From the NCBI GenBank assembly GCA_963558565.1, contig CAUWGX010000005.1:62001-126000 (forward strand): a DNA stretch of 64,000 nucleotides, in the 5' to 3' direction. The position numbers were made by a program, and so were the translations under genes. The first letter of the stretch is position 1. Each line of letters opens with the position of its first letter. The DNA is from Atopostipes sp963558565 (GTDB lineage: Bacteria; Bacillota; Bacilli; Lactobacillales; Carnobacteriaceae_A). The notes under the pieces are model-generated. The model ran no database searches, was not told the origin of the DNA, and was given only the letters and a program-made list of their open reading frames with translations. Shown here piece after piece: positions 1 through 9,094 of this stretch.

Positions 1-1979
1 TCTCCAGCCGTCCATTTTCCTGCATGGGTTTGGAGAGATGGTATTTCAGCGGGTGCTTGTAACTCTTTGGCTTCGTCTTCAAGAATAACCGTGTTAGCGA
101 GCAAACTTTCTCGTTGTAGCGGATGTAACTGTTCCGCTTCCGTGCGTGAAATGCTGTTTGTTTCAACATAAGCAAAAGGCGCTTCGTGAGCTGTTTCTGC
201 AACTAAAGTGTCCGTTGCTTCGTCGGATAGCTCTGTATTCATCGTATAATCGGGCGGTAAATAGTTAGCGTTCGCCTTATCCGTTAAAATATATTTAACC
301 CCTAACGCTTGGTTCGCTACGCGGCGATCATCGATCCCATTACGTAGCGGTTGAATAATTTGATACTGGCTCGTCTCTAACATTTGCGCAAAGTCAGCGA
401 CCGCACCATTGGTTAAAGAAGCGTAAGAATTTGTACCTGGTCGATCAATATAAGCGTATTGATTACGGACGTTATTGTCTTTCGAACTGACACCGATGCG
501 ATACCATTCATCTTCGGGTAAGTTTTTTTCAGCCCCTTCAAAGACCTCCGCATAAGCTTCGTCAATGGTGCCATAATCTTCGGTTTCAGACATGGCGTAT
601 TTCCCATGAGGTAAGTAAAAGTTTAAAGCGTTAATGATCATATTGAAGGCGATTAAGCCAATGAGGAACTGTTGAAATTTTTTCATTGAAACTTTTTGAG
701 TGACTCGTGCCTGAATCAGAGAGTAGAAAATCCAACCGATCACGACAGGCGTTAAGTAAAAAATGAATTCACTCGTCATGACACTTATCACTAGATAAAA
801 AACTGAAAAAGCAAGCAGCAAACGTCGGATCCAAGTCAGGTCCGTTTCTTTCATTTCATGGAAATGATTGATAAAATAAGCAGTCGCTAAGGCCAGATAA
901 AAAGGCAACACAAAGGTAAAACGATTATAAGGCCCGGACATGCCGTTCATCAAAGAACCAAAAAATGGGAAGAGAAGCATAACGCCGATGATCATTAAAC
1001 CCCAAAAGAGGGTGGGACGTTGTTGACGTCGTTTTGTTAAAAACGGTAAAGTTAAAACACCGACAACAGATAAACCTCCTACCGTCCAGTAAATGGTTCC
1101 CGGTGTAATGCTATTGACAAGCAGTAAACCATAGTACTGCAGAGGGTAGACAAGCAATGAAATAGGCGGTAAACTCGCTGAACGGGAGGCGTTTAAGAAA
1201 CCGTGCACGAGTGGAACGAAAATGGCTGCTGAAATAAGTAATCCGATGAGATATAAACCGACAAAATAAGCAAACCATTTAAAAAATGTGAGCCAACCTT
1301 CTGCTTGTACAGCACTTTTATAACGTAGTAAAGCATATAAAAAGATCATCCAAGTCAGCATATAGAAAAAGTAAAAGTTGGAAACGGCACTGATCGCCAC
1401 CATGAGGCTGAAAAGAACGCCAGATTCTTTTCGGAAAACTTTCTCAATCCCTAAACATAATAGAGGAAAGAAAATCATAGGGTGGATAAAGAACGGATGA
1501 CGCACAACATTATAAATAACGTAATGACTAAACGCATACATTAGGCTGCTAGCTAAAGCACTACGATGGGAAAGCGCCATTTTACGCGCATAGAGTAGAA
1601 AACTTGCTCCAACGGCCCAGATGCGGACAAACATAATAAAGTAAAAAGCTAATTCCTCACTGCCTTTAGGAAATAATAAGCCTAAATAGACAAAGGGATC
1701 GCCGACTACATAATAGCCATAAGTAGTCAGCGTGTTTTGTCCTAAGCCGATATTCCAATCCCAACTCTGCCACTGACCGGTTTCAAAGAAATTCCGAATA
1801 ATCGTTAAATATTCACGAAAGAACGGGTAGTGTTGATGGAAACCGTCCCCTTCCCAAATAAAAGTCTTGCCTTGAATAAAAAAGGCCGCATAAATAACTC
1901 CAAATACTAAGACAAATAAAGCCGAATATTGTAAAAATGTTTGAGCATTAATCGGTTTTTTCTGTGTTCGAACAGACAT
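1..1979 (-). CDS. YfhO-family multi-TM glycosyltransferase (GT-C type), 3' part beyond window
   Basis: The frame is open from an ATG at 1979 to the left edge, so the stop lies outside; about 660 residues are visible. It begins MSVRTQKKPINAQ, followed by a TM helix and the motif FIWEGDGFHQHYP, which is typical of YfhO proteins. About a dozen hydrophobic segments follow, then a soluble extracytoplasmic part in the last ~200 visible residues. A strong ribosome binding site (AAGGTGGAG) precedes the start. The gene lies 13 bases after the GtrA gene and in the same operon. Members of this family, as known from the YfhO/CsbB and Listeria Gtl systems, transfer a sugar from undecaprenyl phosphate to lipoteichoic or wall teichoic acid outside the cell. 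The role here is inferred from family and context; the sugar is unknown. Confidence 0.85.
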   Translation of the reverse strand, partial: MSVRTQKKPINAQTFLQYSALFVLVFGVIYAAFFIQGKTFIWEGDGFHQHYPFFREYLTIIRNFFETGQWQSWDWNIGLGQNTLTTYGYYVVGDPFVYLGLLFPKGSEELAFYFIMFVRIWAVGASFLLYARKMALSHRSALASSLMYAFSHYVIYNVVRHPFFIHPMIFFPLLCLGIEKVFRKESGVLFSLMVAISAVSNFYFFYMLTWMIFLYALLRYKSAVQAEGWLTFFKWFAYFVGLYLIGLLISAAIFVPLVHGFLNASRSASLPPISLLVYPLQYYGLLLVNSITPGTIYWTVGGLSVVGVLTLPFLTKRRQQRPTLFWGLMIIGVMLLFPFFGSLMNGMSGPYNRFTFVLPFYLALATAYFINHFHEMKETDLTWIRRLLLAFSVFYLVISVMTSEFIFYLTPVVIGWIFYSLIQARVTQKVSMKKFQQFLIGLIAFNMIINALNFYLPHGKYAMSETEDYGTIDEAYAEVFEGAEKNLPEDEWYRIGVSSKDNNVRNQYAYIDRPGTNSYASLTNGAVADFAQMLETSQYQIIQPLRNGIDDRRVANQALGVKYILTDKANANYLPPDYTMNTELSDEATDTLVAETAHEAPFAYVETNSISRTEAEQLHPLQRESLLANTVILEDEAKELQAPAEIPSLQTHAGKWTAG

Positions 1980-1992
1980 GATTTCTCCACCT

Positions 1993-2403
1993 TTATAAAA
2001 AGATAAAAAATTTACTAAAAACATAATTTAAAACGACGACGATGAATTGCGTAGCTAATTTTGAAAGACTCGTATCGATCGTTAATAAATCTACTAGTGC
2101 CCACATCGTCAACATATCCGCCAGACCGGAAATTAAGCGGAAACCAAGAAATCGGAAAAATTCTAAAAAGGTCTCGCGGGCATTTTGAGTGTTCGATTTA
2201 AAAACCCATATTTTGTTCGTGATATAAGCAAATAAGATTGATAGAATAATGGCGATGGCGTTTGCAATTAAATACGGCCACTGGAACCCCGTATCCAAAA
2301 TAAAAAAGACGACAATATTGACAACTGTCGTCAAGCCACCAAAAAATGCATAATCAATGAGTTCTCGATAACGGTAATATAAATTAATGATTTTTTCTTT
2401 CAT
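1993..2403 (-). CDS. GtrA-family membrane protein (lipid-linked sugar flippase candidate)
   Basis: A protein of about 136 residues with four predicted TM helices. The first contains YAFFGGLTTVVNIVVFF, the GtrA signature with conserved glycines, and the last has NYVFSKFFIF. GtrA proteins are thought to flip undecaprenyl-phosphate sugars across the membrane. I chose the ATG at 2403 because a GAGA-type binding site precedes it and it overlaps the end of the upstream glycosyltransferase by 20 bases. An in-frame ATG at 2445 is possible but has no good binding site. It sits between a GT2 enzyme and YfhO, which together make a three-part glycosylation pathway. Confidence 0.85.
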   Translation of the reverse strand: MKEKIINLYYRYRELIDYAFFGGLTTVVNIVVFFILDTGFQWPYLIANAIAIILSILFAYITNKIWVFKSNTQNARETFLEFFRFLGFRLISGLADMLTMWALVDLLTIDTSLSKLATQFIVVVLNYVFSKFFIFL

Positions 2404-3367
2404 CTGTTTGATCTCTTTCTTTTGACTCAGACCTATCTTCTTCATTCGATGTTTTTCTTACGAAGTAGGCTGGTCGATTTTTTGTTTCGGTAAAGACTCG
2501 AGCTAAATATTCACCAATAGCGCCTAGCGAAACTAACTGAATGCCTCCTAAAAACACGATAGCGGCAATTAAAGTAGGGTAACCGGCGACATTGGATCCA
2601 AAAATAAGGACTTTAATCATTTCAATCAATAAAAAGATAAAGGAAAAGAAGGAAATCACGAGGCCAATGACCGACCACATACGTAAAGGAATCGTACTAT
2701 AAGAAGTAATCCCATCGATCGCTAATTTTATTAAAGCAGAAAGTTTCCATTTGGTAGCTCCCGCTGCTCGCTCGGATTCTTCATACTCTAAGGCTTTTTT
2801 ACGAAAGCCGATGTAAGCATACATTCCTTTGGTATTTCTTTCATTTTCGCGTAAATCTTTTAAAGCTTCAACACATTTCCGATCGAGCAGACGAAAATCC
2901 CCTGCACCTTGATGCACTTCATAAGAAGAGAGACGTTGCAGAATCGCATAGTAAGCGGAGGAAGCCCAACGTTTGAATGGGTTCTTTTCTGCTTTTTCTT
3001 TCCGAATGGTAAAGACATCTTCATAACCTTGTTCCCACCAGTAAACAAATTCTTGAATCATTTCTGGGGGATGTTGCAGATCGGCATCCATGATGATGAC
3101 TGCATCTCCGAGGGCGTAATCAAAACCTGCCAGCATAGCAATTTCTTTCCCGAAATTACGAGAAAGCTCAACATATTTTACTCGCTCATCTTCCATGCTA
3201 TATGCTGTCAGTAATTGAGCGGTACGGTCAGAGCTTCCATCATTCACAAAAAGAAATTCAAAACGGTACTGCGACAGTTCGTTTGTCACAGTATTTAAAG
3301 CCTCTTTTAAGGCAGGCAACACTTCTTCTTCATTATAAGCTGGAATCAGGATCGTAATTGTCTTCAT
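2384..3367 (-). CDS. Polyprenyl-phosphate glycosyltransferase, GT2 family (CsbB/YkoT/GtrB-like)
   Basis: A 327-residue protein with an N-terminal GT-A domain: ILIPAYNEE near the start, VNDGSSD at about residues 41-47 and the metal/nucleotide site DADLQHP at 94-100. Two TM helices follow (about 231-258 and 265-290), then a charged tail. This is the usual build of enzymes that load glucose or GlcNAc on undecaprenyl phosphate at the inner membrane face. It is the first gene of a minus-strand trio with GtrA and YfhO. The charged C-terminal tail (SNEEDRSESKERDQTDERK) overlaps the start of the GtrA gene. The sugar donor cannot be read from the sequence. Confidence 0.9.
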   Translation of the reverse strand: MKTITILIPAYNEEEVLPALKEALNTVTNELSQYRFEFLFVNDGSSDRTAQLLTAYSMEDERVKYVELSRNFGKEIAMLAGFDYALGDAVIIMDADLQHPPEMIQEFVYWWEQGYEDVFTIRKEKAEKNPFKRWASSAYYAILQRLSSYEVHQGAGDFRLLDRKCVEALKDLRENERNTKGMYAYIGFRKKALEYEESERAAGATKWKLSALIKLAIDGITSYSTIPLRMWSVIGLVISFFSFIFLLIEMIKVLIFGSNVAGYPTLIAAIVFLGGIQLVSLGAIGEYLARVFTETKNRPAYFVRKTSNEEDRSESKERDQTDERKNH

Positions 3368-3522
3368 TTTTCATTTCCTTTTCTAGAATCTTTCGTTTTT
3401 ACATGAGCAAGCTCATCTAACATAAACTATAACCTTGTAACATATATTTATCAATGGTTTTTCCTTATTCCTCGAGGAGGATTAGTTCTTTCAGGCGCTG
3501 ATTGCTAGACCTTTTTCGTTTT

Positions 3523-4206
3523 TTAATATAAAAAGAAAACGACCATTGGAATAAAAAGGGCAGGCACGAAATTCATCACTTTTATATCCGTAAGTCTTAA
3601 CATATTTAAACCAATCGCTAAGACTAAAATAGAACCGATCGCATTGATATCATCAATCATCGGGGTGGTTAAAAGGGCATTTAGACTGCCTGAAAAAATG
3701 ACAATCGCCGCCTCATAAATAAAAACTAAAAAGCCTGAGAATAAAACGCCAACGCCTAAACTCGAAGCTAAAATAATACTAGTGAAACCATCCATCACAG
3801 CATTTGTAAATAAAATCGTATGGTTCCCTGTTAGACCACTTTCGATGGGACCTACAATGGATAATGCACCTACACACATCATCAAAGTGCCCGTGATAAA
3901 ACCTTCGGAAAACGTTGAGTCTTTATCTTGGGTAGGAACTTTTGAAGCCAAGAAGTGCGTCAGACGGTTCACATTTCCATCTAGCTGTATAAACTCACCG
4001 ATGACGACCCCGATAACGAGAGATAAAATAATAAAAATCGTATTCTCTCCTGATGTCATTCCCGTTATCCCAATATAAATAGCACTGAGTGCCAAAGCTT
4101 TCATAATCGCTTGTTCTACTTTTTCAGGGATTCCTTTATGAATAAATAATCCGATCGCTCCCCCAAGAAAAATAGCGAGGGTATCGGCAATCACTCCAGT
4201 AAACAT
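3523..4206 (-). CDS. DUF554 family membrane protein (YdfK/YqgA-like)
   Basis: A 227-residue, mostly hydrophobic protein with about seven TM segments. The start MFTGVIADTLAIFLGGAIG and the inner motif FITGTLMMCVGALSIVGPIESGL match the DUF554 family. Its function is not established; a transport role is only a guess for the family. It is a single gene, divergent from the PhnA-like gene, with a binding site GGAGAT just before the start. Confidence 0.8.
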   Translation of the reverse strand: MFTGVIADTLAIFLGGAIGLFIHKGIPEKVEQAIMKALALSAIYIGITGMTSGENTIFIILSLVIGVVIGEFIQLDGNVNRLTHFLASKVPTQDKDSTFSEGFITGTLMMCVGALSIVGPIESGLTGNHTILFTNAVMDGFTSIILASSLGVGVLFSGFLVFIYEAAIVIFSGSLNALLTTPMIDDINAIGSILVLAIGLNMLRLTDIKVMNFVPALFIPMVVFFLY

Positions 4207-4540
4207 ATAATATCTCCTTCATCTAGTAAAAAATTCACTTTCATTATTATAAAGCCCCCCTCTAAGATACGCAAATTGTTTTATTTATCACTAAAAGGAT
4301 CACCTTAAACAAGAAATAGAGTAGAAACCAGGTCAAATGGGGGCCTTATAAATTATTTGTAGCTAGTTATGGTATAATAAAAGAAGGTCGTTAGAGTATT
4401 TGACCAGGTTTTGTGCAGGTTGTGGGCTGATGGACTATCCACAGCGATAAATACAAAGCCGCGAACGAAGATAAAATGAAGAAAATTACAAATATTGTGA
4501 TTGATGAAAATAAAGAAACACCAGAAATGAAGGAGGAGTT
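4207..4540 (+). promoter_or_regulatory. Divergent intergenic region with a -10 element for the PhnA-like gene
   Basis: This 334-base stretch separates two divergent genes. A consensus TATAAT is at 4373-4378 on the plus strand, without a convincing -35 box at the right distance. A TGTGG...CCACA inverted pair lies around 4420-4443. Related words (CTATCCACAG, TGTGGGCT) recur near 22484-22507 in another order. The leader from the promoter to the gene is about 160 bases. No known riboswitch was recognised. Confidence 0.4.
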
Positions 4541-4882
4541 ATGGAACAATTACCACGATGTCCACAATGTCAAAGTGACCTGACTTATACAGATGGTCGT
4601 CTGATGATTTGTCCGCTGTGTGCCCATGAATGGACACTAGCAGAACATGAAGCGGCTTTAGAAGCAGCTATCGTACGCGATGTAAACGGGAACGAATTGG
4701 TTGATGGGGATACTGTGATCGTCATCCAAGACATTAAATTATCAGGCGCCTTTCGAATTAAACAAGGAACAAAAGCAAAGAAACTAACTATTCTAGATGA
4801 GCCTTACAATGATCATGATATTGAATGTACCATTGACGGAATGGGTCGCTTTTATTTAAAATCTTTTCTCGTGAAAAAATAA
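4541..4882 (+). CDS. PhnA/YjdM-family zinc-ribbon protein
   Basis: A 113-residue protein of the family once called alkylphosphonate utilisation protein PhnA. The N-terminus has a zinc ribbon with two CxxC pairs (CPQC and CPLC, residues 8-28). It is followed by the conserved C-terminal domain with VRDVNGNELVDGDTV, and the end FYLKSFLVKK is also typical. There are no phosphonate genes nearby, so the historical name says little about function. The gene is monocistronic, with a GGAGGAG binding site and a strong terminator directly behind it. Confidence 0.85.
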   Translation: MEQLPRCPQCQSDLTYTDGRLMICPLCAHEWTLAEHEAALEAAIVRDVNGNELVDGDTVIVIQDIKLSGAFRIKQGTKAKKLTILDEPYNDHDIECTIDGMGRFYLKSFLVKK

Positions 4883-4885
4883 AGA

Positions 4886-4911
4886 AAAACTCGCCTTGAG
4901 CGAGTTTTTTA
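4886..4911. terminator. Bidirectional rho-independent terminator
   Basis: The stem AAACTCGC pairs with GCGAGTTT around the loop CTTGA, followed by a T run on the plus strand and preceded by an A run. It lies between the convergent PhnA-like and SRPBCC genes and can serve both. Confidence 0.85.
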
Positions 4912-4928
4912 TTTGGAAAATATTTATT

Positions 4929-5399
4929 CTATAATTCTTGTTTAACCTGTTCTCTGATTTCTTTAATTTCTGTTGGTTCTAATTCCGCAGCTGAACCTGT
5001 TTCTAAAACACTTTGAATGTTCTTCATTTGCACAAACCAGCCGGTAAAGTCTTGTGGGATCGCTTCGAAATTCAACGGCAATGTTTCGTGGAAAGTGAGT
5101 TTTGTTCCGTTTTCTACTTCTTCTAATTCAAAGGTTATCTTTCCCGTTGCCCATTCATATGTAATTTGTTTATCGGTTGTGAAGTCAAGCAACATCATTT
5201 TTTCAAAAGTTCCATCTCCCATATCAAATTGAATAAAGGATTGGTTGTTTTCCTTACTCAGCGACAATTGAGGAAACCAACTTGAAATCCCTTCTGAAGT
5301 AGAAAGATAACGGAAAACTGTTGGTCGATCCGCTTGAATCACAGCCGCTAAAGTTTGATAAGCATTCTCAGCATCTTTAAAATATTCTTTTTTAATCAT
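4929..5399 (-). CDS. SRPBCC (AHSA1-like) domain protein
   Basis: A 156-residue protein with the START-like/AHSA1 fold pattern: an N-terminal TLAAVIQADRPTVFRYLS helix, WFPQ, FEKMMLLDF, ITYEWATGKITFELEE and a C-terminal helix with TGWFVQMKNIQSVLE. Such proteins bind small hydrophobic ligands or act in stress responses; no ligand can be named. It is a single gene, convergent to the PhnA-like gene. Confidence 0.8.
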   Translation of the reverse strand: MIKKEYFKDAENAYQTLAAVIQADRPTVFRYLSTSEGISSWFPQLSLSKENNQSFIQFDMGDGTFEKMMLLDFTTDKQITYEWATGKITFELEEVENGTKLTFHETLPLNFEAIPQDFTGWFVQMKNIQSVLETGSAAELEPTEIKEIREQVKQEL

Positions 5400-5701
5400 G
5401 TAACTATCTCCTTTATGTACTCATAAATATATATTAACGCAAAAAGTTCATTTTCAATACAAAAAAAGGAACCCTTCTTATTTTAAAGGATCGTTCTTCT
5501 TTATAAAATATATTAAAGAAAATTTATGAGACACTAGATGGTTTTTAATTGAAGTGACCCTTATGGTAAGCAATCTGGAATATCTTTACGTAGCGTCCGT
5601 TCTATAGACCATCATCGACATAAAATAAAAAACAAATAGAGGGAGTCAACTCACATACTTTCCCGAGTCACACGGTTCGCGCTGGGCAAAGCGCCTATTC
5701 A
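5400..5701. other. Intergenic stretch without recognised gene
   Basis: About 300 bases between the SRPBCC gene and the terminator of the sugar ABC operon. Both strands are broken by stops. There is a locally GC-richer patch near 5645-5700 (cccgagtcacacggttcgcg) unlike its AT-rich surroundings. It may be debris of a lost element, but I could not identify it. Confidence 0.3.
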
Positions 5702-5745
5702 AACAAAAAAGCAACTATTTTCTAACTAGTTTAGAAATAGCTGCT
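5702..5745 (-). terminator. Terminator of the sugar ABC importer operon
   Basis: A long hairpin (AGCA-CTATTTTCTAA paired with TTTAGAAATAG-TGCT). On the minus strand it is followed by a T run. It lies 13 bases past the stop of the last permease gene. Confidence 0.8.
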
Positions 5746-5757
5746 AAATTTATTGAT

Positions 5758-6585
5758 TTATTTTCCACCTGTTGTTGAAATTCCTTCTTCAAATTGACGT
5801 TGGAAGAAGATATAAAGAATAATAATAGGGACTACTGAAATCACTGTCCCGGCCATTAATAATGGATAGTCATTTAAAAATGACTCTTGGAGTAAAGCAA
5901 GACCAGCGGATAAAGGAAGCTTTTCTTGCGAAATATTAACCACCAATGGCCACATTAATGATTTATAGGAGTTTAGAGCCGTAAAAATTCCTAAGGCTAC
6001 AATCCCTGATTTTGCGAGTGGGAAGTAAACCTTCCAAAAGACTTGCCAAATCGAAGCACCATCGATAATCGCGGCCTCCATTAATTCATCGGGCAATTGC
6101 ATATAATACTGGCGAAGTAAAAATGTACCAAAAGCGGACACAACTCCGGGCATAATTAAACCAGCAACCGTATCCAGTAATCCTAAATTTTGTGCATATA
6201 AGTAATGAGGCGTCATATAAATTTGAGGCGGGATCATGAGTTGCGTTAAGACCATCCAGAAAAATAAAGTTTTTCCGGGGAATTCTAATTTAGCTAATGC
6301 AAAAGCCGCCATAGTACTGAAAATCGTGGTTGTAATGACGCGCACAATAATCATTAAAAATGTATTTTTGAAAAAATCTAAAAATGGTAATACATTCCAG
6401 GCTCTCGTAAAATTCTCCCATTGAAAAGAGTCAGGAAGGAGAGTGGGTGGGATCGATGTTGTTTCTGGAATTGTTTTTCCAGCGGTCAATATCATCCACA
6501 CAAAAGGTAAAACCATAATAAGCGAACCGGCGATCAATAGAATATGAATAATTGTTTTTTGTGTCTTGGTTAATTTATTGTACAT
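5758..6585 (-). CDS. Carbohydrate ABC transporter permease, MalG/AraQ type
   Basis: A 275-residue inner-membrane permease with six TM segments. The EAA loop appears as MEAAIIDGASIWQVFWKVYFPLAKSG, the contact site for the ATPase. The ending with FQRQFEEGISTTGGK (FxxGxxxGAxKG-like) is typical of the MalG class. It is the last gene of a binding protein - permease - permease operon. No ATPase gene is present, so a shared MsmK-type ATPase elsewhere is probably used (inference). Confidence 0.9.
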   Translation of the reverse strand: MYNKLTKTQKTIIHILLIAGSLIMVLPFVWMILTAGKTIPETTSIPPTLLPDSFQWENFTRAWNVLPFLDFFKNTFLMIIVRVITTTIFSTMAAFALAKLEFPGKTLFFWMVLTQLMIPPQIYMTPHYLYAQNLGLLDTVAGLIMPGVVSAFGTFLLRQYYMQLPDELMEAAIIDGASIWQVFWKVYFPLAKSGIVALGIFTALNSYKSLMWPLVVNISQEKLPLSAGLALLQESFLNDYPLLMAGTVISVVPIIILYIFFQRQFEEGISTTGGK

Positions 6586-6600
6586 ACTTCCTCCTCCTTT

Positions 6601-7539
6601 TTAAATGTCATAGTGGACCCAGCGATCTTGGAATTTCAATTGAACAAATGTCAGGATTGAAATCAATATAACGAGCATAATCGCTATCGCTGCTCCATAG
6701 CCTTGATCCCCTAAAACAAAGGATTCGTTGTAGAACATATAAGATAATGTTTGAACGTTTATTAAAGAAGGATTCGTATTACTAAACATTAAATAAACAA
6801 GGTCAAATACTTGTAAGGAGGTAATTAAACTCGTCACAACTACAAAAAATAGTTGAGGCGTAAGCAGAGGTAATGAAATATGGAAAAACTGCTGAAATTT
6901 ATTCGCTCCGGCAAGTGTTGCTGACTCATAGTAAGTTTTAGGGATCTCTTGGAGTCCGGCTAAGACTAGAATCATGTTATACCCGATGTTTGACCAAACA
7001 CCTACAATAATTAAACTCCAAATAATTACATTAGGATCGGAAAGCCATTGAATCGACCCACTCATTCCAAAGAACTGTAAGAGTTGGTTCACTAATCCAA
7101 ATTCCGAATTAAATAACCAACGCCACACCATGGCTACAGCTGCTGGAGCGGCTAACATTGGCATAAAATAAAGGGTTCGATAAAAAGATAAACCTTCCAT
7201 TTTAGAATTTAGTAAAACAGCAAGAATGGTTGCGATAACCACTGTTGTTGGGACTTGAATAAAAGCATAGAGGAGTGTGTTTTTTAAAGAACTCCAAAAT
7301 TCCATATCTTGAAATAAGCGAATATAATTTTGAAAACCAATAAAAAGAGATTCGCCAAATGTACTCACGCTTTGAAAACTCATCACGCCTGTAATAAATA
7401 CAGGAATGATATTCAGAACTAATAAACCGATAAAAGTTGGAGCAATGAGTACCCAAGCCCACTTAATCATATCTTTTTGTCTTGCTGACTTTCTTTTTTT
7501 ATTCTTTTTAAACTTTTTAGTCGTGGATTGTTCAGCCAT
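6601..7539 (-). CDS. Carbohydrate ABC transporter permease, MalF/UgpA type
   Basis: A 312-residue permease with a very basic N-terminus (KKFKKNKKRKSARQK) and six TM helices. The EAA loop reads YYESATLAGANKFQQFFHISLPLLTP. The MalF-class signature includes NTLLYAFIQVP and MVWRWLFN. It lies between the lipoprotein gene and the MalG-type permease, 15 bases from the latter. The substrate is probably an oligosaccharide or sugar derivative, but no hydrolase neighbours indicate which. Confidence 0.9.
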   Translation of the reverse strand: MAEQSTTKKFKKNKKRKSARQKDMIKWAWVLIAPTFIGLLVLNIIPVFITGVMSFQSVSTFGESLFIGFQNYIRLFQDMEFWSSLKNTLLYAFIQVPTTVVIATILAVLLNSKMEGLSFYRTLYFMPMLAAPAAVAMVWRWLFNSEFGLVNQLLQFFGMSGSIQWLSDPNVIIWSLIIVGVWSNIGYNMILVLAGLQEIPKTYYESATLAGANKFQQFFHISLPLLTPQLFFVVVTSLITSLQVFDLVYLMFSNTNPSLINVQTLSYMFYNESFVLGDQGYGAAIAIMLVILISILTFVQLKFQDRWVHYDI

Positions 7540-7569
7540 CGTTATTCCTCCGTCTGTGTACCACTAAAT

Positions 7570-8865
7570 TTATTCTGTACTTAATACATTCTCAACTCCT
7601 GTTACCATATCGTCTGCTGCTTCTTCCATGGTTCTTTCACCTGAAAATACGGATAAAATAATATCATTCTCGACATCACTCCACATTTTCGTTTTATCAG
7701 AATATGGTTTAATGACAGCATCGTCTAATTGATCGATTAGAACAGGCTCTAAGTTATACTGTGGGTAAGCATCAAGATAAGCATCGCGAGCATCTTCGTG
7801 AGAAGGCATTGTTGTTCCGTGCTCACCCATAATTCGTTGCCCTTCTTCAGAGCTTAAAAAATCCAGGAACTTTAAAGCTTCCTCTGGATGGTCGGTGTCT
7901 GCAGCGATTGAATTTCCGGTACCGTTATAAATGGTTGCATTTGTTTTTCCTTTAGGTAAAGGAGCAACGTCAATATGTTCGGCCGTGTATTCGTTTCTGA
8001 CAAATGTACTCGCTTGATAAGAACCAAAAGTTCCCATGGCAGCTCGACCTGATTGGAAATAAACCATTCGATCATTATCCGCAAACTGCGCAGCGGTTGG
8101 TGAAACACCATGTTCTAGACTGAGGTCTACGTACCATTGCATACCTTCTACCGTATTCGGATCTCTGAAGCCAGATTCTGTTTTATCTTCATTTAATACA
8201 TAACCATCATTTTGGTAGAGGAAACTATAGTAACCTTCTTGGTTATTGACCGGCGCTAACATGCCGTAAATTTCATTTTCTTCGTCGGTTAATTCTAAAG
8301 CGGTATCTAGCAGGGTATCCCACGTCCAAGTTTCGTCAGGATAATCAATACCAGCCTCATCAAAAATTTCTTTGTTGTACCAAAGCCCAATCGTGTCATA
8401 GTCGCGTGGAATAGCTATCTGTTCATCTTCCTCCGTAAGATAAATTTCAGAAATATCTTCAGGATATTTACTCATGTCGATGTCAGCTTCTTCAATATAA
8501 TCATTTAGTGGCAGTAAGACATCGCCTTCAGTATATTTAGCCACTTCTTGCGAGTGCATCACGAATAAATCCGGCATACTTCCACCTAATGCAGCTGCTT
8601 CTAGTTTGGGCCAATATTGATCCCATGGGGTTACTTGTACATTGACTTGTATTCCCGGGTTTTCTTCTTCAAAAGCTCTGGCGATAGCATCCATTCCGTC
8701 TTTACCGGAAGCATTCCAGATCATATAATCGAGGGTGACATCTCCAGAATTCTCTGCTTCTTCAGAATTGGTTGTATCATTTGTGTTCCCACATGAAGAA
8801 AGAATTAATCCCGCTGCAATCATAGAGAAGGGAATAATTCTTTTCATAAATTTTTTTGTTTTCAT
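7570..8865 (-). CDS. Sugar ABC transporter substrate-binding lipoprotein
   Basis: A 431-residue extracellular binding protein. The signal peptide ends in the lipobox LSSC with Cys25 as the lipidation site, followed by a short Asn/Thr/Glu-rich linker. The core matches solute-binding protein family 1 (LDYMIWNASGKDGMDAIARAFEEENPGI, later YFQSGRAAMGTFGSY). It is the first gene of the operon and binds the sugar outside the cell. The ligand is unknown. Control by CcpA is likely from the upstream cre site. Confidence 0.9.
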   Translation of the reverse strand: MKTKKFMKRIIPFSMIAAGLILSSCGNTNDTTNSEEAENSGDVTLDYMIWNASGKDGMDAIARAFEEENPGIQVNVQVTPWDQYWPKLEAAALGGSMPDLFVMHSQEVAKYTEGDVLLPLNDYIEEADIDMSKYPEDISEIYLTEEDEQIAIPRDYDTIGLWYNKEIFDEAGIDYPDETWTWDTLLDTALELTDEENEIYGMLAPVNNQEGYYSFLYQNDGYVLNEDKTESGFRDPNTVEGMQWYVDLSLEHGVSPTAAQFADNDRMVYFQSGRAAMGTFGSYQASTFVRNEYTAEHIDVAPLPKGKTNATIYNGTGNSIAADTDHPEEALKFLDFLSSEEGQRIMGEHGTTMPSHEDARDAYLDAYPQYNLEPVLIDQLDDAVIKPYSDKTKMWSDVENDIILSVFSGERTMEEAADDMVTGVENVLSTE

Positions 8866-8938
8866 TTAAATCACTATCCTTTCTTTCTATATTTAAAAGA
8901 ATTTCAAAATATTAATAAAAATAAACACTCGAAAACGT

Positions 8939-8952
8939 TGCTACCGCTTACA
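8939..8952 (-). promoter_or_regulatory. cre site (CcpA) upstream of sugar ABC operon
   Basis: Read on the minus strand it is TGTAAGCGGTAGCA, which fits the cre consensus TGWAANCGNTNWCA at 13 of 14 positions. It lies about 75 bases before the binding-protein start, downstream of a -10-like TATAAT (8975-8980, minus strand). Catabolite repression of the operon is inferred. Confidence 0.75.
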
Positions 8953-9001
8953 ATTAAATGTTTGTTAATATTATATTATAATGATTCTCATTAATCAATA
9001 C

Positions 9002-9009
9002 AAACGTTT
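9002..9009. promoter_or_regulatory. Possible LacI-family operator core AAACGTTT
   Basis: A perfect palindrome AAACGTTT within ATACAAACGTTTATCA. It lies upstream of the -10-like sequence of the sugar ABC operon, where the -35 region would be. LacI-family sugar regulators often bind such cores. No LacI-type gene is in the window. Confidence 0.35.
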
Positions 9010-9094
9010 ATCACCAAAATCCAAAATCAGAATAAAAGCAAAGTAGTGTGCGTGTGTTAAAATGAAATTACAACCTAACAAAAGGAGTGTCGTT

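Noticed and set aside
4475..4579. A 34-codon ORF (MKKITNIVIDENKETPE) overlapping the start of the PhnA-like gene
   Set aside because: No good ribosome binding site, and its second half is the PhnA coding sequence in another frame.
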